Origin: Urechis unicinctus
Lineage: Eukaryota > Annelida > Polychaeta > Xenopneusta > Urechidae
Reading direction: 5' to 3'
Length of the DNA stretch: 64,000 bases
Assembly (NCBI GenBank): GCA_034190875.2
Contig: CM067349.1
Coordinates: 9,645,909-9,709,908 of the forward strand
The translations under genes were made by a program, and so were the position numbers. Of this stretch, positions 21,853-35,830 are shown piece after piece. Under the pieces are notes generated by a model. That model did no database searches, was not told where the DNA came from, and saw nothing but the letters and a program-made list of their open reading frames with translations. Each line of letters starts with the position of its first letter. Positions within the stretch are counted from its first letter, which is position 1.

Positions 21853-23780
21853 CGTTCTCGCTCGCTGAAGTATCTTTTCTCCTTTTTCTGTTCATTGGGA
21901 CCATACCAGTCCCATGGTCATGATGATATGATGCTTAGAGAATGAGGTATATTAAAGTGAACTATCTTATATTGGCCGTTTATAATATGAATTAAGCAAC
22001 ATCTCGGAGCATGAGCAGGATTATTTTCCGGGAGTTCAGATGCATTAGGGGCCTATCTGCTTAGCAAATAGGATTCCATATCTTTACCAAAATCTTAAAT
22101 AAAAAAGCAGAGCTGCCAGACAAACTCTGAAGACGTCATTGCCCTTAATAGTGATGTTTCCTTTATATGCTCTTACAATTGTAGGGGTTGACATCGTCCC
22201 ACAGGTTCCATGACTGGCCAAGTGGGTTGTGATAAAAGAATAGCCTGAAAAATAGTTTAGCCTGAACTTTTCTTCATATGTAACTTATAACTGACACCAC
22301 CCCCTATGACCAGTTAGTAACATGTTGATTTGAACCTTGTGAACTACTTAAAATTATGATTGAAATTTAAAAAACAGCTGCTCTTTGAGCAGTCCACATT
22401 ATAAAAATACTAAATAATTGTGCAAAAAAGTTATTTTACTTTAAAAAAAAAGCACAAAATAGCAGCATAAACTGAAGTCTGGTCGACTATCTGAATATTG
22501 CTTGACTCAATTTTGCATGGGATGCTAGGAAAAAGTGCAACAGAAACAGGAAATTATGGTTAAGTTGAACATTAGGAGATAAGCTTTTGATAAACTGAAG
22601 TTTTATAGAAGGGAGGATTGAATATACCACCATTAATTCAAGGAAACTATACCGTTTTTCAGCTCAGTGTTTATTCCATTTAACTTTGGGGTAGTTGGGG
22701 AGAATGGTTTAAATGACATGGTTTATATTAGCCCAACAGACTTGGGGGTACAGCACTCCCGTACATTGGTTCGAAAGAGCTAGTTTATGTGAGCAGACAA
22801 TGCCTGAACCGCCGTACAAACTTCGTGAATTATTTTATTATAAGATTTCCAATCAACATTATGCAAATTTACTATGATTCAAGGTCAAGAAGATTTCCAA
22901 ATGCATGTTTGTTAATATCTTAAGTGTTTAGAGGTAGTATACATGTGCCGCGCAACGGGGTATACTTGTACGACGGGTTATGATTTTCAGCTTCAATCTG
23001 TACGACGGGTTTTTTGGGGGCTTCGTTTTGTACAGCGAGGCATGTTTTCTCTTCCCATGTCGGGTTTTTTCCCCCAGGATTCCCACCGATCGTTGACAAT
23101 GCAAATGCAATGAATGGACCCTGTGTGACGCCCCAAGAATCACACGCTCAGCCCACAGGGATTTGCATTAGCTAACGGATATCTTCTATGTATACAAACC
23201 CTTTATGGTTTATGTATACAGATGCACATTTAAGAGCGCACCGATTAGACAAAAAGAAATCTCTGTAAAATGAATTCGAGGATCATTGGTCTAGGGAGAT
23301 ATGCATTTAGAACATTATGCTAATTACGAAAATTATGAATGAAGGTTGTAAATTCTTGACCATGACTTTAAAATCTTGTTCTTCCGTTAGTGATTCTCAT
23401 TTCAAGACTGAGAAAATCCATCTGTAGAATTTCCGGACCCTTGTCAGCATTCGACATTTACTCACCCGACATTGGAAAAGCCCAGGAGTTACATAACTAT
23501 TGGTTATATGTTAATAGGCTTAACAAGAGGACAATAACGTTGAACAAATAGGTACGTTTCATGCCATCGGATCAGCAGTGAACGATTCTTCAGCTGGAAT
23601 GATATAGCGTCATTGCTCAGACGTCGAACACAACGGACGTGTTTGGAGGATGTGCATCTTTCAACGTTTTTCGCGCCAAAATCTATTTCGTTATTATCGC
23701 CATCTTGGACTCTCAATTTGTACATAGGCTTTATTATCTTGGACTTTCAGTGTACATAACATAACAAGAGAAGGGCAGAA
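21853..23780. other. Non-coding spacer
   Basis: No gene was recognised. It contains short dispersed TGTACGACGGGTT-like repeats at about 22970-23060 and AT-rich sequence. Confidence 0.5.
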
Positions 23781-23799
23781 CCCTGTGACCCTCACTGAC

Positions 23800-25660
23800 G
23801 GAATAAGAACGTCGAACAGTTGCCAGAATAGCAATTCATTGACTGTTTATTATTTCTTTGGACCCTTATTATTTCCCTTTATTTTCCCTGCACCTTTGAG
23901 TAATTCTTCATCATCACGACTTTGTCATTTCTCCAATCGTTCCCTGGCCAAATGCAAACATGGAAAGCCCTCTCTCTCTATAAATAACCTAGAACCTCGG
24001 TCAGATATTCCCACAGTCACCTCTTCCCTGCATAACACACACAATTCTTACATTTCCCATCCTGATGTATCCACGGAGTATTACTCTTCGGACGAATTTT
24101 CCACAGAACACTCACCTAAACGAAAACGAAAACATTATTCTTCCATTATCCTCCACAATGCTCCCCATACACTTCTATAATAATGGTAAAAACATACTTA
24201 AACTAACCTCCCAAGATATATCTCACAAATTATCATTTAAAAATACCCACAATACAATGGGAAGTGATCATTCTATCATTTCGATCAAGAATAATAAACC
24301 AAATTCAAACTCCTTCCACCACCCACATAAGTGGAATATTAAAACAGCTTATTGGTCCTCCAAAAACATCAATGATCAAATTATTTCTTAAAACCCCCTA
24401 ACCTCTTACGATAATTTCTATGATTAACTAATTCAAATAGCTAAACAAGCCATTCCTCTTAATAGTAATCACCGTAAACAACTAAAATCCCATCCTTGGT
24501 GGAATCCTAACCGCACCCTCGTAATCAAAGAAAGAAACAAAGCCAGAAAAATACTGTCATAATAAAACTTAAGAAAACAAAATTCAACTAAAAAGACTTA
24601 AATACGCACTAAAACAAGCTAAAATATTCTTTTGACATAATAAATGTTCCTCCCTAAACAAACCAAATTTAAAACAACTGTAGAAAACTGTCAATATCCT
24701 CAACGAAAATTATCTTCACACTAGTATTCCACCAATCCAAAACCCCAACAATAACCTTTATACGGAAAATAATCAACTAATGTCAGACACTTCAGTCTCT
24801 TATTTTGCAGGAATTTGTTCCAATAACAATCATCCTTCCGATTACAACCCTATAAATTCAGAACCCATTAAAACTAATCCAAATTCACCAATCATTGAAC
24901 CCTTTTCCTTGTTAGAACTCACTAATGCTGTCAATAAATCCCAAAACACGACCCAAGACAAAGATCTACTCATATACTTCTTTTTCAATCACCTTCCGCC
25001 AGACTGCAGAGGTACTCCATCAAATTGTTAACAAACTCTGGCAATCATCCGTAACCCCTCCCTCCTGTAATTCCTCTATCATTGCCACCATACTTAAACC
25101 TAATCAGAACCCACACACCCCATCCACATATCGCCCCATTAACCTAACCTCACTTGCCTCCAAAATATTTGAAACTATTCTAGACAACATAATCACATGG
25201 CACTTAGAACATAACCCAAATCTAACAGCTTTTCGACCTCATCATAGTACTACTGACAATATTCATAAAATTACCGATGCAATCAATAAAGGATTTTTAA
25301 CTAAAAACAACTCATGCAATCTTTTTAGACATAACTAAAGCCTTTGATATGGTAAATAGACCCGCTATAGAAATAAAAGCACAAACACTTTGTATTACAG
25401 GATAAGCTTTATAATGGATATATAATTTTATCAACAATAGATCAATACAAGTAAAAGCAAGGACACTGACAATGGAGTACCTTAGGGCAGTGTACTCTCT
25501 CCAACCCTTTTCAATATCTTTATTAATGATATTCCAATCCCTTCTCCCTAAATCATTTATGCAAATGACATAGCCATCTGGTCTTCTGGTAAACTCCAAC
25601 TACACTTACAAAACTCCTTGAAAATCATTTAAACAAAATTCAAAATTGGGCTTCTAAATG
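23800..25660 (+). mobile_element. Decayed LINE (endonuclease end and reverse transcriptase fragment)
   Basis: Successive plus-strand fragments in different frames follow the order of a non-LTR retrotransposon ORF2. They are MGSDHSIISI (end of the APE-type endonuclease), HKWNIKTAYW and HPWWNPNRTLVIKERNKAR (linker), then IIATILKPNQNPHTPSTYRP, NLTSLASKIFETI and LTAFRPHHSTTDNI (reverse transcriptase blocks), and DITKAFDMVNR. Many stops and frameshifts break it. The style is that of the jockey/CR1 group. Confidence 0.85.
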
Positions 25661-26394
25661 GAGCATTACCTTTTCTCCTTTTAAGTCATTCATTTTGGTA
25701 TCAATATAAAACTCAAAATCCCTACTTTCTTCATCAAAAACGAACACATCCATAACCAAACCTCTACTATGTTCCTTGGAATTATTTGAGATAAAGGACT
25801 TACCTGAAGAGAACACATCTCACACACGGTAACTAAGTACAACATTATCACTAACCTCATCAGTTATGTCAGTGGCAATAACATCTACTCAAATAAATCC
25901 TAACTTTCATAGCATTAGATAATTCCCCCTTCAATATTACAAAGCTAAACATAACCAAGTACAACGCACTGTTCCCAGCTGCCACACCGTCACAGCCCCG
26001 AAACCACACGTCACTTTTTCTTTACCTGTTCCAAGTTCAACAACCATCGCAACCCACTAATTGATAAATTAAAATTGCACAAATATAATAGCAATATCCA
26101 AAATCTCTTTAAAAAATAAATAATAAAACAAACAATCACTTACATTCATAACACACAACGTTTTATTCCCCAATAATTTTCCTCCCCACTCATCAAGTCT
26201 ATCACACACATGACTCTTAACATACGCTGTGCAGTTATTTTTTTGTTTTTCTTCTCTCCCTCATTATTTTTATACTATCTTGAAATCCCCATGTCCTTAT
26301 AAGGTCATGGACACTGTAGGTCTATTTTTCGTCTTACTTTAATGCACTGGAGTGACCCCCAGTGTGAGAAACCTCCTTAACGCTAAAAACATCG

Positions 26395-26625
26395 GGCCGT
26401 ATCGGACTCATCCGGGTCGTAATTGACTCATCCGTGGGTTAAATAACACGGACCAATCGGGTCGTAATTGACTCATCCGTGGGTTAAATAACACGGACCG
26501 ATCGGGTCGTAATTAAATCATCCGTGGGTGAAACAACACTGACCAATAGGGTCATATTTGACTCATCCGTGGGTGAAATTACACGGACCAATCGGGCCGC
26601 AACGGACTCATCCGAGGTGGATGAT
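26395..26625 (+). repeat. 45-bp minisatellite, about 5 copies
   Basis: Unit GACTCATCCGTGGGTTAAAT followed by AACACGGACCAATCGGGTCG and TAATT. Copies diverge by a few substitutions. Confidence 0.9.
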
Positions 26626-27019
26626 ACTAACCAAACGGCAACTGTAATGCTAAGTTGATGAATAACGCCGCAAGTGTTGTTTATGTAAACAAAAGCGGAA
26701 GATCTTATTATTTAATAGGGCAGGAAGTAGTTTGGTCTGCTACATCCTTATTGGATTCCATCGCTTTCTAAGTCATGGTCCAATAAAACAATAAGTTAGT
26801 GCTCCAGATGCGTGGTGAAACAATGTATTGTTTACGAACTGTTCACAACATGTGGTACACATAGATGATACAGCAAAACCTCGGAGGGCGATGCAGCTGG
26901 TGTAAAGCATTTTAATGCAAGCGTAAATACAAAAGTCATAGCTGCTCATCCGTCAATATCATGTTGAGACCTGAGTTAACCTCATATTTGTGTAATCTAG
27001 TTAGGTACACCTCATTTTA

Positions 27020-27305
27020 TTTCCGGTAGAGCGGAAACATGTCGACGGCTTACCATTGAAACATGCGGTAGAGCGGAAACATGTTGACGGCTTACCATTG
27101 AAACATGCGGTAGAGCGGAAACATGTCGACGGCTTACCATTGAAACATGCGGTAGAGCGGAAACATGTTGACGGCTTACCATTGAAACATGCGGTAGGGC
27201 GGAAACATGTTGACGGCTTACCATTGAAACATGCGTTAGAGCGGAAACATATTGATGGCTTACCCCTGAAAGTTGCGTTAGAGCGGAAACATGTTGACGG
27301 CTTAA
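27020..27305 (+). repeat. 42-bp minisatellite, about 7 copies
   Basis: Unit GGTAGAGCGGAAACATGTCG, then ACGGCTTACCATTGAAACAT and GC. It is open in one frame on each strand because 42 is a multiple of three. No flanking splice or start context supports a protein. Confidence 0.92.
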
Positions 27306-28135
27306 TTTTGTTCAGTTCCTAACAATGCATCCAAACCCCAAACATTCTGGAGTGGGTGTCTAAAGAACACACCACGTGGTTAACTGATAGGAAACAGGTG
27401 ACAACCAGTGCTTTTTTTGCAAAACGGTTGGTCTGTCAAATTCTATCAGCTTGCATATTATTGTATGAAGTCACAACTCGGTGCCATTTGGAAATAGCAA
27501 TTGTACCACCCGGCTAAAATGTGAGGTGATAGCAGGGTGTTGGCAATCTATGTAACCTCACCACAGCATTTTGTGTTGGATTTTCTTATTGTCTTTTGTG
27601 TCTTACTAGCAGAAAATTGATCGCGATAGCTCTATTTAAGATGATAAGTACCAGTTTTGATAGCTAAGGTATCTAACATTGCTTTATTTCGAATACTCAG
27701 TCTTATGTATCAGGAGGCATATTATTTGGAGCAGGTAGTTTTGCTAGTTAATCGTGTGCGTGATATTTGATGCTCTCTCGTGTCATTTTTGGGCAATAAT
27801 CAGAAAAAAATCACCTGTGACTTATTTTTTATGATGAGTTTATATCATATTTAGTTTCAACACAGACCCATTGACGCTTTCTCACTCCGCCCGCCAAAAT
27901 CACCCCAAAAAAGTTCAAAATATCAAACAGCGACCAGCGGTGATCCAGCGACTCAAGAACGATACTCGCCTACGTGGGATGGCCATTTATCAGCTGACGT
28001 TGGACCTTATTGCCAAGCATCAATTTGTTCAGTAGCACTTGACTAGGGCCACGTAGCACATCACTCCTCGGGACGCATTAAGAATGAAGCATATATGCAT
28101 TAGAGCGTTTACCGAGTGACGGGTTCCTGTATCAG
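27306..28135. other. Non-coding spacer
   Basis: No gene, RNA or transposon signature was recognised. Confidence 0.4.
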
Positions 28136-28305
28136 AAAGAGCGAGTGAGAGGAGTGAGAGGAGGGAGATGAAGGAGAAGAGGGAGAGGAGGGAGAGGAGG
28201 GAGAGGAGGGAGAGGAGGGAGGGGAGGAGAGAGGAGGGAGATGAGTGAGAGGAGTGAGAAAAGGGAGAGGAGCGAGAGGAGGGAGGGGAGGGAGAGGAGG
28301 GAGTT
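28136..28305 (+). repeat. Polypurine GAGAGG/GGGA tract
   Basis: About 170 bp of almost uninterrupted purines (GAGAGGAGGGAGAGGAGGGA pattern), able in principle to form triplex DNA. Confidence 0.9.
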
Positions 28306-29299
28306 ATATAAGCTAATAGGTAGGGCTGATTAAACCGGCATACCTCAAATTTATATCTCAAAAGCATTTACCTCTCAAGTTGACTAGATGGATAGTTTGC
28401 AAGGCCAAGGTTTAACAAAGATAATTGGCCACATTTACTGAAATAGTTGCAGATGCACTTAGGAAATACATACTGCAGTATTAACAAATCTAGATTGCAC
28501 TATAGTTCAGTCAATCATCAAAAAAAAAAAAAACAAAACATATGACTGCAAACCTAGAAATATAACTGCTTGTACAATTCATTTCATCGGGGAAATGATT
28601 GGCAAACCCTTTTCGACCTAGAAATATAACTTTCTGCATTAGGTCAAATAAAGATAAAATTGCAATACCGAACAGGTGAGTCTACTCTAGAGAATGCATT
28701 AGAGGAAAAAGTATTTAGAAGTCTAAATTGATCAGTCATTGAAATTAAGCAAACAATTAAGCAGCTTGAAAGACAAGCTTAGTTTACTCGATGACGCGAC
28801 GAACGCTCACTAGACGCTCTGAGTCGTTTTGAGGCTTTACAGATCACTTGTTGCGCTCCGTCTGATTAGCATGTTGTAATATGCAATTCAGGCGTGAAAC
28901 CCATACTTTCAACCTTACATAGACATTTTACAAAAGGTTCAACGATTGCACTGCAAGATAAGACTCCCTTTGGGATCTCGTACTAAAACCGATGGCTAGG
29001 ACATAACTTATAAGAAATAGCGTTTTCTTTCGAGTTATGACTCCATAGAACAGTACACCGGCCAAGATAGTTCACTGAATTCTCTTAAGCTAGAGGTGTA
29101 TTTCAAGGACAAGGTTTAAGGAAAGGTTATAACCCGACTGTATTGCAACGTTACGAGATATGATCGCCAATTCTTGCTAACCATTGAAAACAAAACACAC
29201 TGGACTTCCACCACCACAAGGCTGTGGGGGACCATTTTTGGTAAATATTTGTAAATATGCGAGAAACGTAGACTATGTGAAAATAACAACAATAAAAAT

Positions 29300-30850
29300 T
29301 ATTATCATCATTGTGATCATAAGTAATATCATAGAAATATCAATAATGATGATGAAGATCGCTATCCATGAAAATCACAATTGCCCGTGTATTGTGGTCA
29401 TGCAGCTCCAAATGTAGGGCAAATATATTTTCCAAAATGTTTTGTAGAAGGCCATGCGTAGTTCCGAAGAACTTGTCCCGAACCGGCGAGTGATTTTGTA
29501 GCGCCGGTTTCTTTTTAACTGCACTCATATTGCAGTAAGAGCATTATTGATCTCTCCAAGTGTCATTAACCTGCTATTTTTGAATACATAGTCTGAAGAT
29601 GCTTGCCTTACAACAATATGTATATTTTTCAGCCATGTACAAAGGCTTGACAATTTTGAATCAGACATGGCTCTCCTAATAATATCACAATAATTTGAAT
29701 AGGGCAGCACGAAGAGATATAGGTTTAGCAACCAAGCTTTGCTAAGTACGTGGCAAAATCTAAATATTATTCCAGTGGATTTTAATATCTTGTTTTTTAT
29801 ACATGCTATGATATTTTTCCATTTTCACTCTTCGTCGATTTGTACGCAGAGCAATCTCGTCCAGTCTACAATTTGTATAATTTCCTGAATGTTTTTTTTA
29901 CATCATTTTGTGCTTACATATGTCTGGAACTGAATATTATATGGCGTGTTTTTGTGATACATAATGACAGTTCATTTGCGTTAAACCAATTATAATTTTC
30001 ACAAGCTCATTATTCATAATACATATATTCACATGAATAACTGTCCTTGATATACTAACATTTGAATTATCGCAAAGAGATAAAATCTTACGAAATCGGT
30101 GCAAAGCAGCAGTCTTTACTCTATCTGGGAGAATACCATTTTGTAATGAGCTATTTATCAAATGTATCATCGGAGAGATGATTTCGTCCCTTGATAAAGA
30201 GGTCCCTTTAATCCCATCAATACCAGTACTGCCGATTTTGAGACCACTAATAATATAATATAATTCATTTTCATGTACTAGCGCGAGACAGAATTTGGTA
30301 CATCATCGCCCAATGCGTTTATGTGGTCAGTGGTACTTTTGATTTGTGCAGCTGATGAGGGACATATATTCGTAAAATAGGAGCTAAACTGATTAACTAT
30401 TTACTGTTTGTCACTAATTTCTTAATTGTTAACTGTGATTATGTCGGGTAAATTACCCTTTTCGCCTAACCGAGTTTATCATTAATTAGAGACTAAGTTC
30501 GTTTCGAAGTCTTGAGTTCTTGTTAATCATCTTGAACATACGTCAGCTTAGTCACTCGCAACAGATGGGATAGTTTGTTTAATTATTTTTTTGTATTTTT
30601 CTTCCGTTATAGAACATGGATGTTTCATAAAGTGTGTATATAATTGATTTTTCCTCAGCACGCATTCAGTTATCCATGGCTTTTGTTTAGCAGGCATCTT
30701 GCTGGTAATAGTTGGTATATAATCGCCACAAGACGTTGGGTGGGTTGGTGTGCCGATTCGCCGTTTAGACAACATTCTCATTGATAGTATGGAAAGAATC
30801 TGGTATGAATTAACTGAAAACACATAAAAGATTTACCGCAAAAATCAATT
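29300..30850 (-). mobile_element. Decayed LINE, minus strand
   Basis: Read from 30.8 kb downward, the fragments follow the order of a non-LTR element. KQKPWITECVLRKNQLYTHF is the linker. LKIGSTGIDGI and INSSLQNGILPDRVKTA with a following IPIFK-like block are the start of the reverse transcriptase. LFVLPYSNYC and LCTWLKNIHIVVRQ at 29.7-29.5 kb are its end. Stops and frameshifts are frequent. It is not the same family copy as the element at 23.8 kb. Confidence 0.8.
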
Positions 30851-33080
30851 GCTTAATTATACAATTGTGCTGCACTTTGATATATGGTTGAAATATTTAT
30901 GCCACAAGATTACCACAGGTTTGTTCTGTATACAAACATATGGTGAGGTGCCGTTTGTGAAATCTTTCATTATCTGCTGGCGCGTACATTTGCTAAGGTA
31001 TCAAGCACATTAAGCACAATTTGAGCCGAATTAAATTCGAGTGTCCATTATGAATTGGAGAAGCGTGACTGAATACAATATAGCAACGTGGCTGAAACAA
31101 GGATATATCATTTTCCATAACTGAATTGCTTACACTAATCGAGGCCATGAATATGGCACGCATTTATAACATGATGAAGTAAACCTACATCCCTTTTATG
31201 GTATTGCACATTTATCTTTTAAAACAATATAGCAACGTGGCCGAAACGTAAAGTCATATATTATTCATATTGCTTAAACTAATTGAGGCTGTCAGATTAT
31301 TACTCACTATGTTAATTTAGAGGCGTACATATATGTAACGGCAGCAGGTTTTGTATCAACCTGCTTGCCATACCCTGTTGCTGTTTAGGTCGTTTTAGTT
31401 TAAATGTTTATTTCTGATAAGATTATTTGTCGTATTTGTGGTATGGTATATATTTAGCATCAAAATAACTCGAATGCAAGTGTTTTTATGCATAATATTG
31501 CAAGTTTGTTTGTTTGTTTGTTTGTTTGGGTCACGTGACCCTTGATATATAACGGATGTCTTACCGCCAAACGGCATTTGTTGTGAACAATTCCCGCTAG
31601 CTGGTATTTTTTTCTGATCTGAGGTCCGATTTAGTTGGATTGGTGCTGGAGAAAGATTTGCTGGTAAGTTTCATGAGTGGGGCTTATCTAAGTTGAACGG
31701 TATTAATAAACCTGCATCTGAACTGACCTGTTTGCAAATAAAGCCATTGTTTTTCTATCCATCGGTGTAATTCTTATCGCGAGAAGCGCGAAAACTAAAC
31801 CAACTCACTCGCTGTTATAGATAGCCACGTGCACGCTGCATATATACACGAGAGCAACATATAAATCTGTGGATTTCTGGACATCTGACCAAGTGATCAA
31901 AACCACACGACGAATTTGGCACGCATTGATAAAACGATCAAATAAACCTTCATCCCTTATTTAGTATTGTGCATTTATCTTTTAAATAAAAATCAAGGAC
32001 AATTCGGTGATCGGGAGAAAAAATATTTCCGCTGTTTCGCAGGATGTGAAATGCATGTTTGTCGACATGCCTGTGTCTGTTTATAAACATGAGTGGTGGA
32101 AGGGTGTTATCAATACACAGAGCAATGATAACTGTTTTTAGAAACTAGAAACTATATCCAGGTTCATGACATACAGTGGCTATATGCCATGAGTGACTCC
32201 ATGTCTGGGATTAGCAGTTTATGCTCACCTACTCAAGTGATGACTAATGAGTGGTTTACCGATATAAAGAATGAGTTGCAGCAGTACGCCACGCGCTAGC
32301 GGATACAACACCAACGTGGGTGTGTTGATTATTCTCAAATTCAGCCACTGCAATGAGAGCAGGAAAACCGGCCTAATTTAGACTCGACGACCTAATTAAG
32401 TTAAGTAATACCTGACCTGGTGTGGCTTTCGTGGTGAAGACTGATGACATAATCCAAGTGGATTGGCAATGAAGTTGACTATGGATACTTCCAAAAACCT
32501 GTATTACATTAACAGGGCGATACATTTGACTATGGCCAGTTACCATATCAATGCCCCGTTTTTTCTCCAACTCGAAGAATTACCTTCCTAGTTTATCATA
32601 ACACCGCTCCATTGAATAGGGCACTAAACTGCGAGGAGCTGGACTTGTCCTGATTAATTACTGATAAGTCACCACTTACGGAAGTGCTTGATCCTCTTAT
32701 TACACTGCCAACTTATGTCCATGGAACGTAAATTTTTTAGTTGATTTGCAAGATTAATATGCCAAACCAAGCTTGTGGTGGTGATTGCTACGTATCAGCC
32801 TTATTCTATATAACCTTGCTTGATGCCCCAAATCAATAATACATTATGCATACGATCCCATTTCTTTGATGACCAATTGATGCAATTGTCGTCTAATTGA
32901 TATGCTGCTGTATCTGTCTATGCTTTTTGTTCATATGATTTGTCTCTATGATCGCCCTCAGAGTTATCTATGTTTGTGTTATCCCTGTCTGCGTTATGCC
33001 TCTGTGTTGTGCCTGGTTGTGTTATGTTATCATGTGTTCCACAAGTATGTGTTCCTCCTGCCTATATGTTACCTGTCTGT
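30851..33080. other. Non-coding spacer
   Basis: No gene was recognised. It has a TTTG tetranucleotide run at 31505-31527 and two copies of a short block (AATATAGCAACGTGGC followed by TGAAAC or CGAAAC) at 31077 and 31229. Confidence 0.45.
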
Positions 33081-33081
33081 G

Positions 33082-35830
33082 TTAACACTGCCTATGCTTT
33101 CTCTGTCTGTGTTTACCCTGCCTATGCTTTCCCTGTCTGAATTTACCCTGCCTATGTTTTCCCTGTCTGTATTTACCCTGCCTTTTTTTCCCTGTCTGTA
33201 TTCACACTGCCTATGTTTTCCCTGTCTGTATTTACCCTGCCTATGCTTTCCCTGTCTGTGTTTACCCTGCCTATGTTTTCCCTGTCTGTGTTTACCCTGC
33301 CTATGTTTTCCCTGTCTGTGTTCACACTGCCTATGATTTCCCTGGCTGTGATTTCCCTGTCTGTGTTTACCTGTGTGAGTTTCCTCTGCCTATTATTTCA
33401 CTGTCTGTGTTTCACCTTCTCATGCTTCCCCTGTCGGTGTTTTCCTCCCTTATGCTTTCCCTGTCTGTGTTTACCCTGTCTATGTTTTCCCTGTCTGTAT
33501 TTACCCTGCCTATGTTTTCCCTGCCTGTGTTTACCCTGTCTATGTTTTCCCTGACTGTATTTACCCTGCCTATGCTTTCCCTGTCTGTATTTACCCTACC
33601 TATGTTTTCCCTGTCTGTATTTACCCTGCCTATGCTTTCCCTGTCTGTGTTTATCCTTCCTATGTTTTCCCTGTCTGCATTTACTCTGCCTATGTTTTCC
33701 CTGTTTGTATTTACCCTGCCTATGCTTTCCCTGTCTGTATTTACTCTGCCTATGCTTTCCCTGTCTGTGTTTACCCTGCCTATGCTTTCCCTGTCTGTGT
33801 TTACCCTGCCTATGTTTTCCTTGTCTGCATTTACTCTGCCTATGTTTTCCCTGTTTGTATTTACCCTGCCTATGTTTTCCCTGTCTGTATTTACCCTGTC
33901 TATGTTTTCCCCGTCTGTATTTACCCTGTCTATGTTTTCCCTGTCTGTATTTACCCTGCCTATGTTTTCCCTGTCTGCATTTACCCTGCCTATGTTTTCC
34001 CTGTCTGTATTTACTCTGCCTATGTTTTCCCTGTCTGTGTTTACCCTGCCTATGCTTTCCCTGTCGGTGTTTACCCTGCCTATGTTTTCCTTGTCTGCAT
34101 TTACTCTGCCTATGTTTTCCCTGTTTGTATTTACCCTGCCTATGTTTTCCCTGTCTGTATTTACCCTGTCTATGTTTTCCCTGTCTGTATTTACCCTGTC
34201 TATGTTTTCCCTGTCTGTATTTACCCTGCCTATGCTTTCCCTGTCTGTATTTACCCTGCCTATGTTTTCCCTGTCTGTATTTACCCTGCCTATGTTTTCC
34301 TTGTCTGCATTTACTCTGCCTATGTTTTCCCTGTTTGTATTTACCCTGCCTATGTTTTCCCTGTCTGTATTTACCCTGTCTATGTTTTCCCTGTCTGTAT
34401 TTACCCTGTCTATGCTTTCCCTGTCTGTGTTTATCCTTCCTATGTTTTCCCTGTCTGCATTTACTCTGCCTATGTTTTCCCTGTTTGTATTTACCCTGCC
34501 TATGCTTTCCCTGTCTGTGTTTACTCTGCCTATGCTTTCCCTGTCTGTGTTTACCCTGCCTATGCTTTCCCTGTCTGTGTTTACCCTGCCTATGTTTTCC
34601 TTGTCTGCATTTACTCTGCCTATGTTTTCCCTGTTTGTATTTACCCTGCCTATGTTTTCCCTGTCTGTATTTACCCTGTCTATGTTTTCCCTGTCTGTAT
34701 TTACCCTGTTTATGTTTTCCCTGTCTGTATTTACCCTGCCTATGTTTTCCCTGTCTGCATTTACCCTGCCTATGTTTTCCCTGTCTGTATTTACTCTGCC
34801 TATGTTTTCCCTGTCTGTGTTTACCCTGCCTATGCTTTCCCTGTCGGTGTTTACCCTGCCTATGTTTTCCTTGTCTGCATTTACTCTGCCTATGTTTTCC
34901 CTGTTTGTATTTACCCTGCCTATGTTTTCCCTGTCTGTATTTACCCTGTCTATGTTTTCCCTGTCTGTATTTACCCTGTCTATGTTTTCCCTGTCTGTAT
35001 TTACCCTGCCTATGCTTTCCCTGTCTGTATTTACCCTGCCTATGTTTTTCCTGTCTGTATTTACCCTGCCTATGTTTTCCTTGTCTGCATTTACTCTGCC
35101 TATGTTTTCCCTGTTTGTATTTACCCTGCCTATGTTTTCCCTGTCTGTATTTACCCTGTCTATGTTTTCCCTGTCTGTATTTACCCTGTCTATGTTTTCC
35201 CTGTCTATATTTACCCTGCCTATGTTTTCCCTGTCTGCATTTACCCTGCCTATGTTTTCCCTGTCTATATTTACTCTGCCTATGTTTTCCCTGTCTGTGT
35301 TTACCCTGCCTATGCTTTCCCTGTCTGTGTTTACCCTGCCTATGTTTTCCTTGTCTGCATTTACTCTGCCTGTGTTTTCCCTGTTTGTATTTACCCTGCC
35401 TATGTTTTCCCTGTCTGTATTTACCCTGTCTATGTTTTCCCTGTCTGTATTTACCCTGCCTATGCTTTCCCTGTCTGTATTTACCCTACCTATGTTTTCC
35501 CTGTCTGCATTTACTCTGCCTATGTTTTCCCTGTTTGTATTTACCCTGCCTATGTTTTCCCTGTCTGTATTTACCCTGTCTATGTTTTCCCTGTCTGTAT
35601 TTACCCTGCCTATGCTTTCCCTGTCTGTATTTACCCTGCCTATGTTTTCCCTGTCTGTGTTTATCCTGCCTATGCTTTCCCTGTCTGTGGTTACCCTGCC
35701 TATGATTCCCCGTGTGTGTTTACCCAGACCATGCCCCCCCCTCCTGTGTTTACCCTGCCTATGATTCCCCGTGTGTGTTTACCCTGCCCATGCCCCACCC
35801 CCTCCTGTGTTTACCCTGCCTATGCAGGCG
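33082..35830 (+). repeat. Large 30-bp satellite array with 780-bp higher-order repeats
   Basis: About 90 head-to-tail copies of a 30-bp unit near TATGTTTTCCCTGTCTGTAT followed by TTACCCTGCC. Variant units recur in fixed order: TTATCCTTCC at 33651 and again at 34431, CTGTCGGTGT near 34061 and 34841, both 780 bp (26 units) apart. All three plus-strand frames are open, giving long Leu/Phe/Cys-rich nonsense such as a 785-residue frame at 33407-35764. This follows from the unit length and is not evidence for a protein. Confidence 0.97.

Noticed and set aside
27012-27322. Repeat proteins on both strands (VSRQHVSALPH and KHAVERKHVDGLPL)
   Set aside because: Translations of a 42-bp minisatellite without gene context.
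33407-35764. 785-codon open frame rich in Leu, Phe and Ser
   Set aside because: It is a by-product of a 30-bp satellite: all three plus-strand frames are open, and there is no start, splice or family signal.
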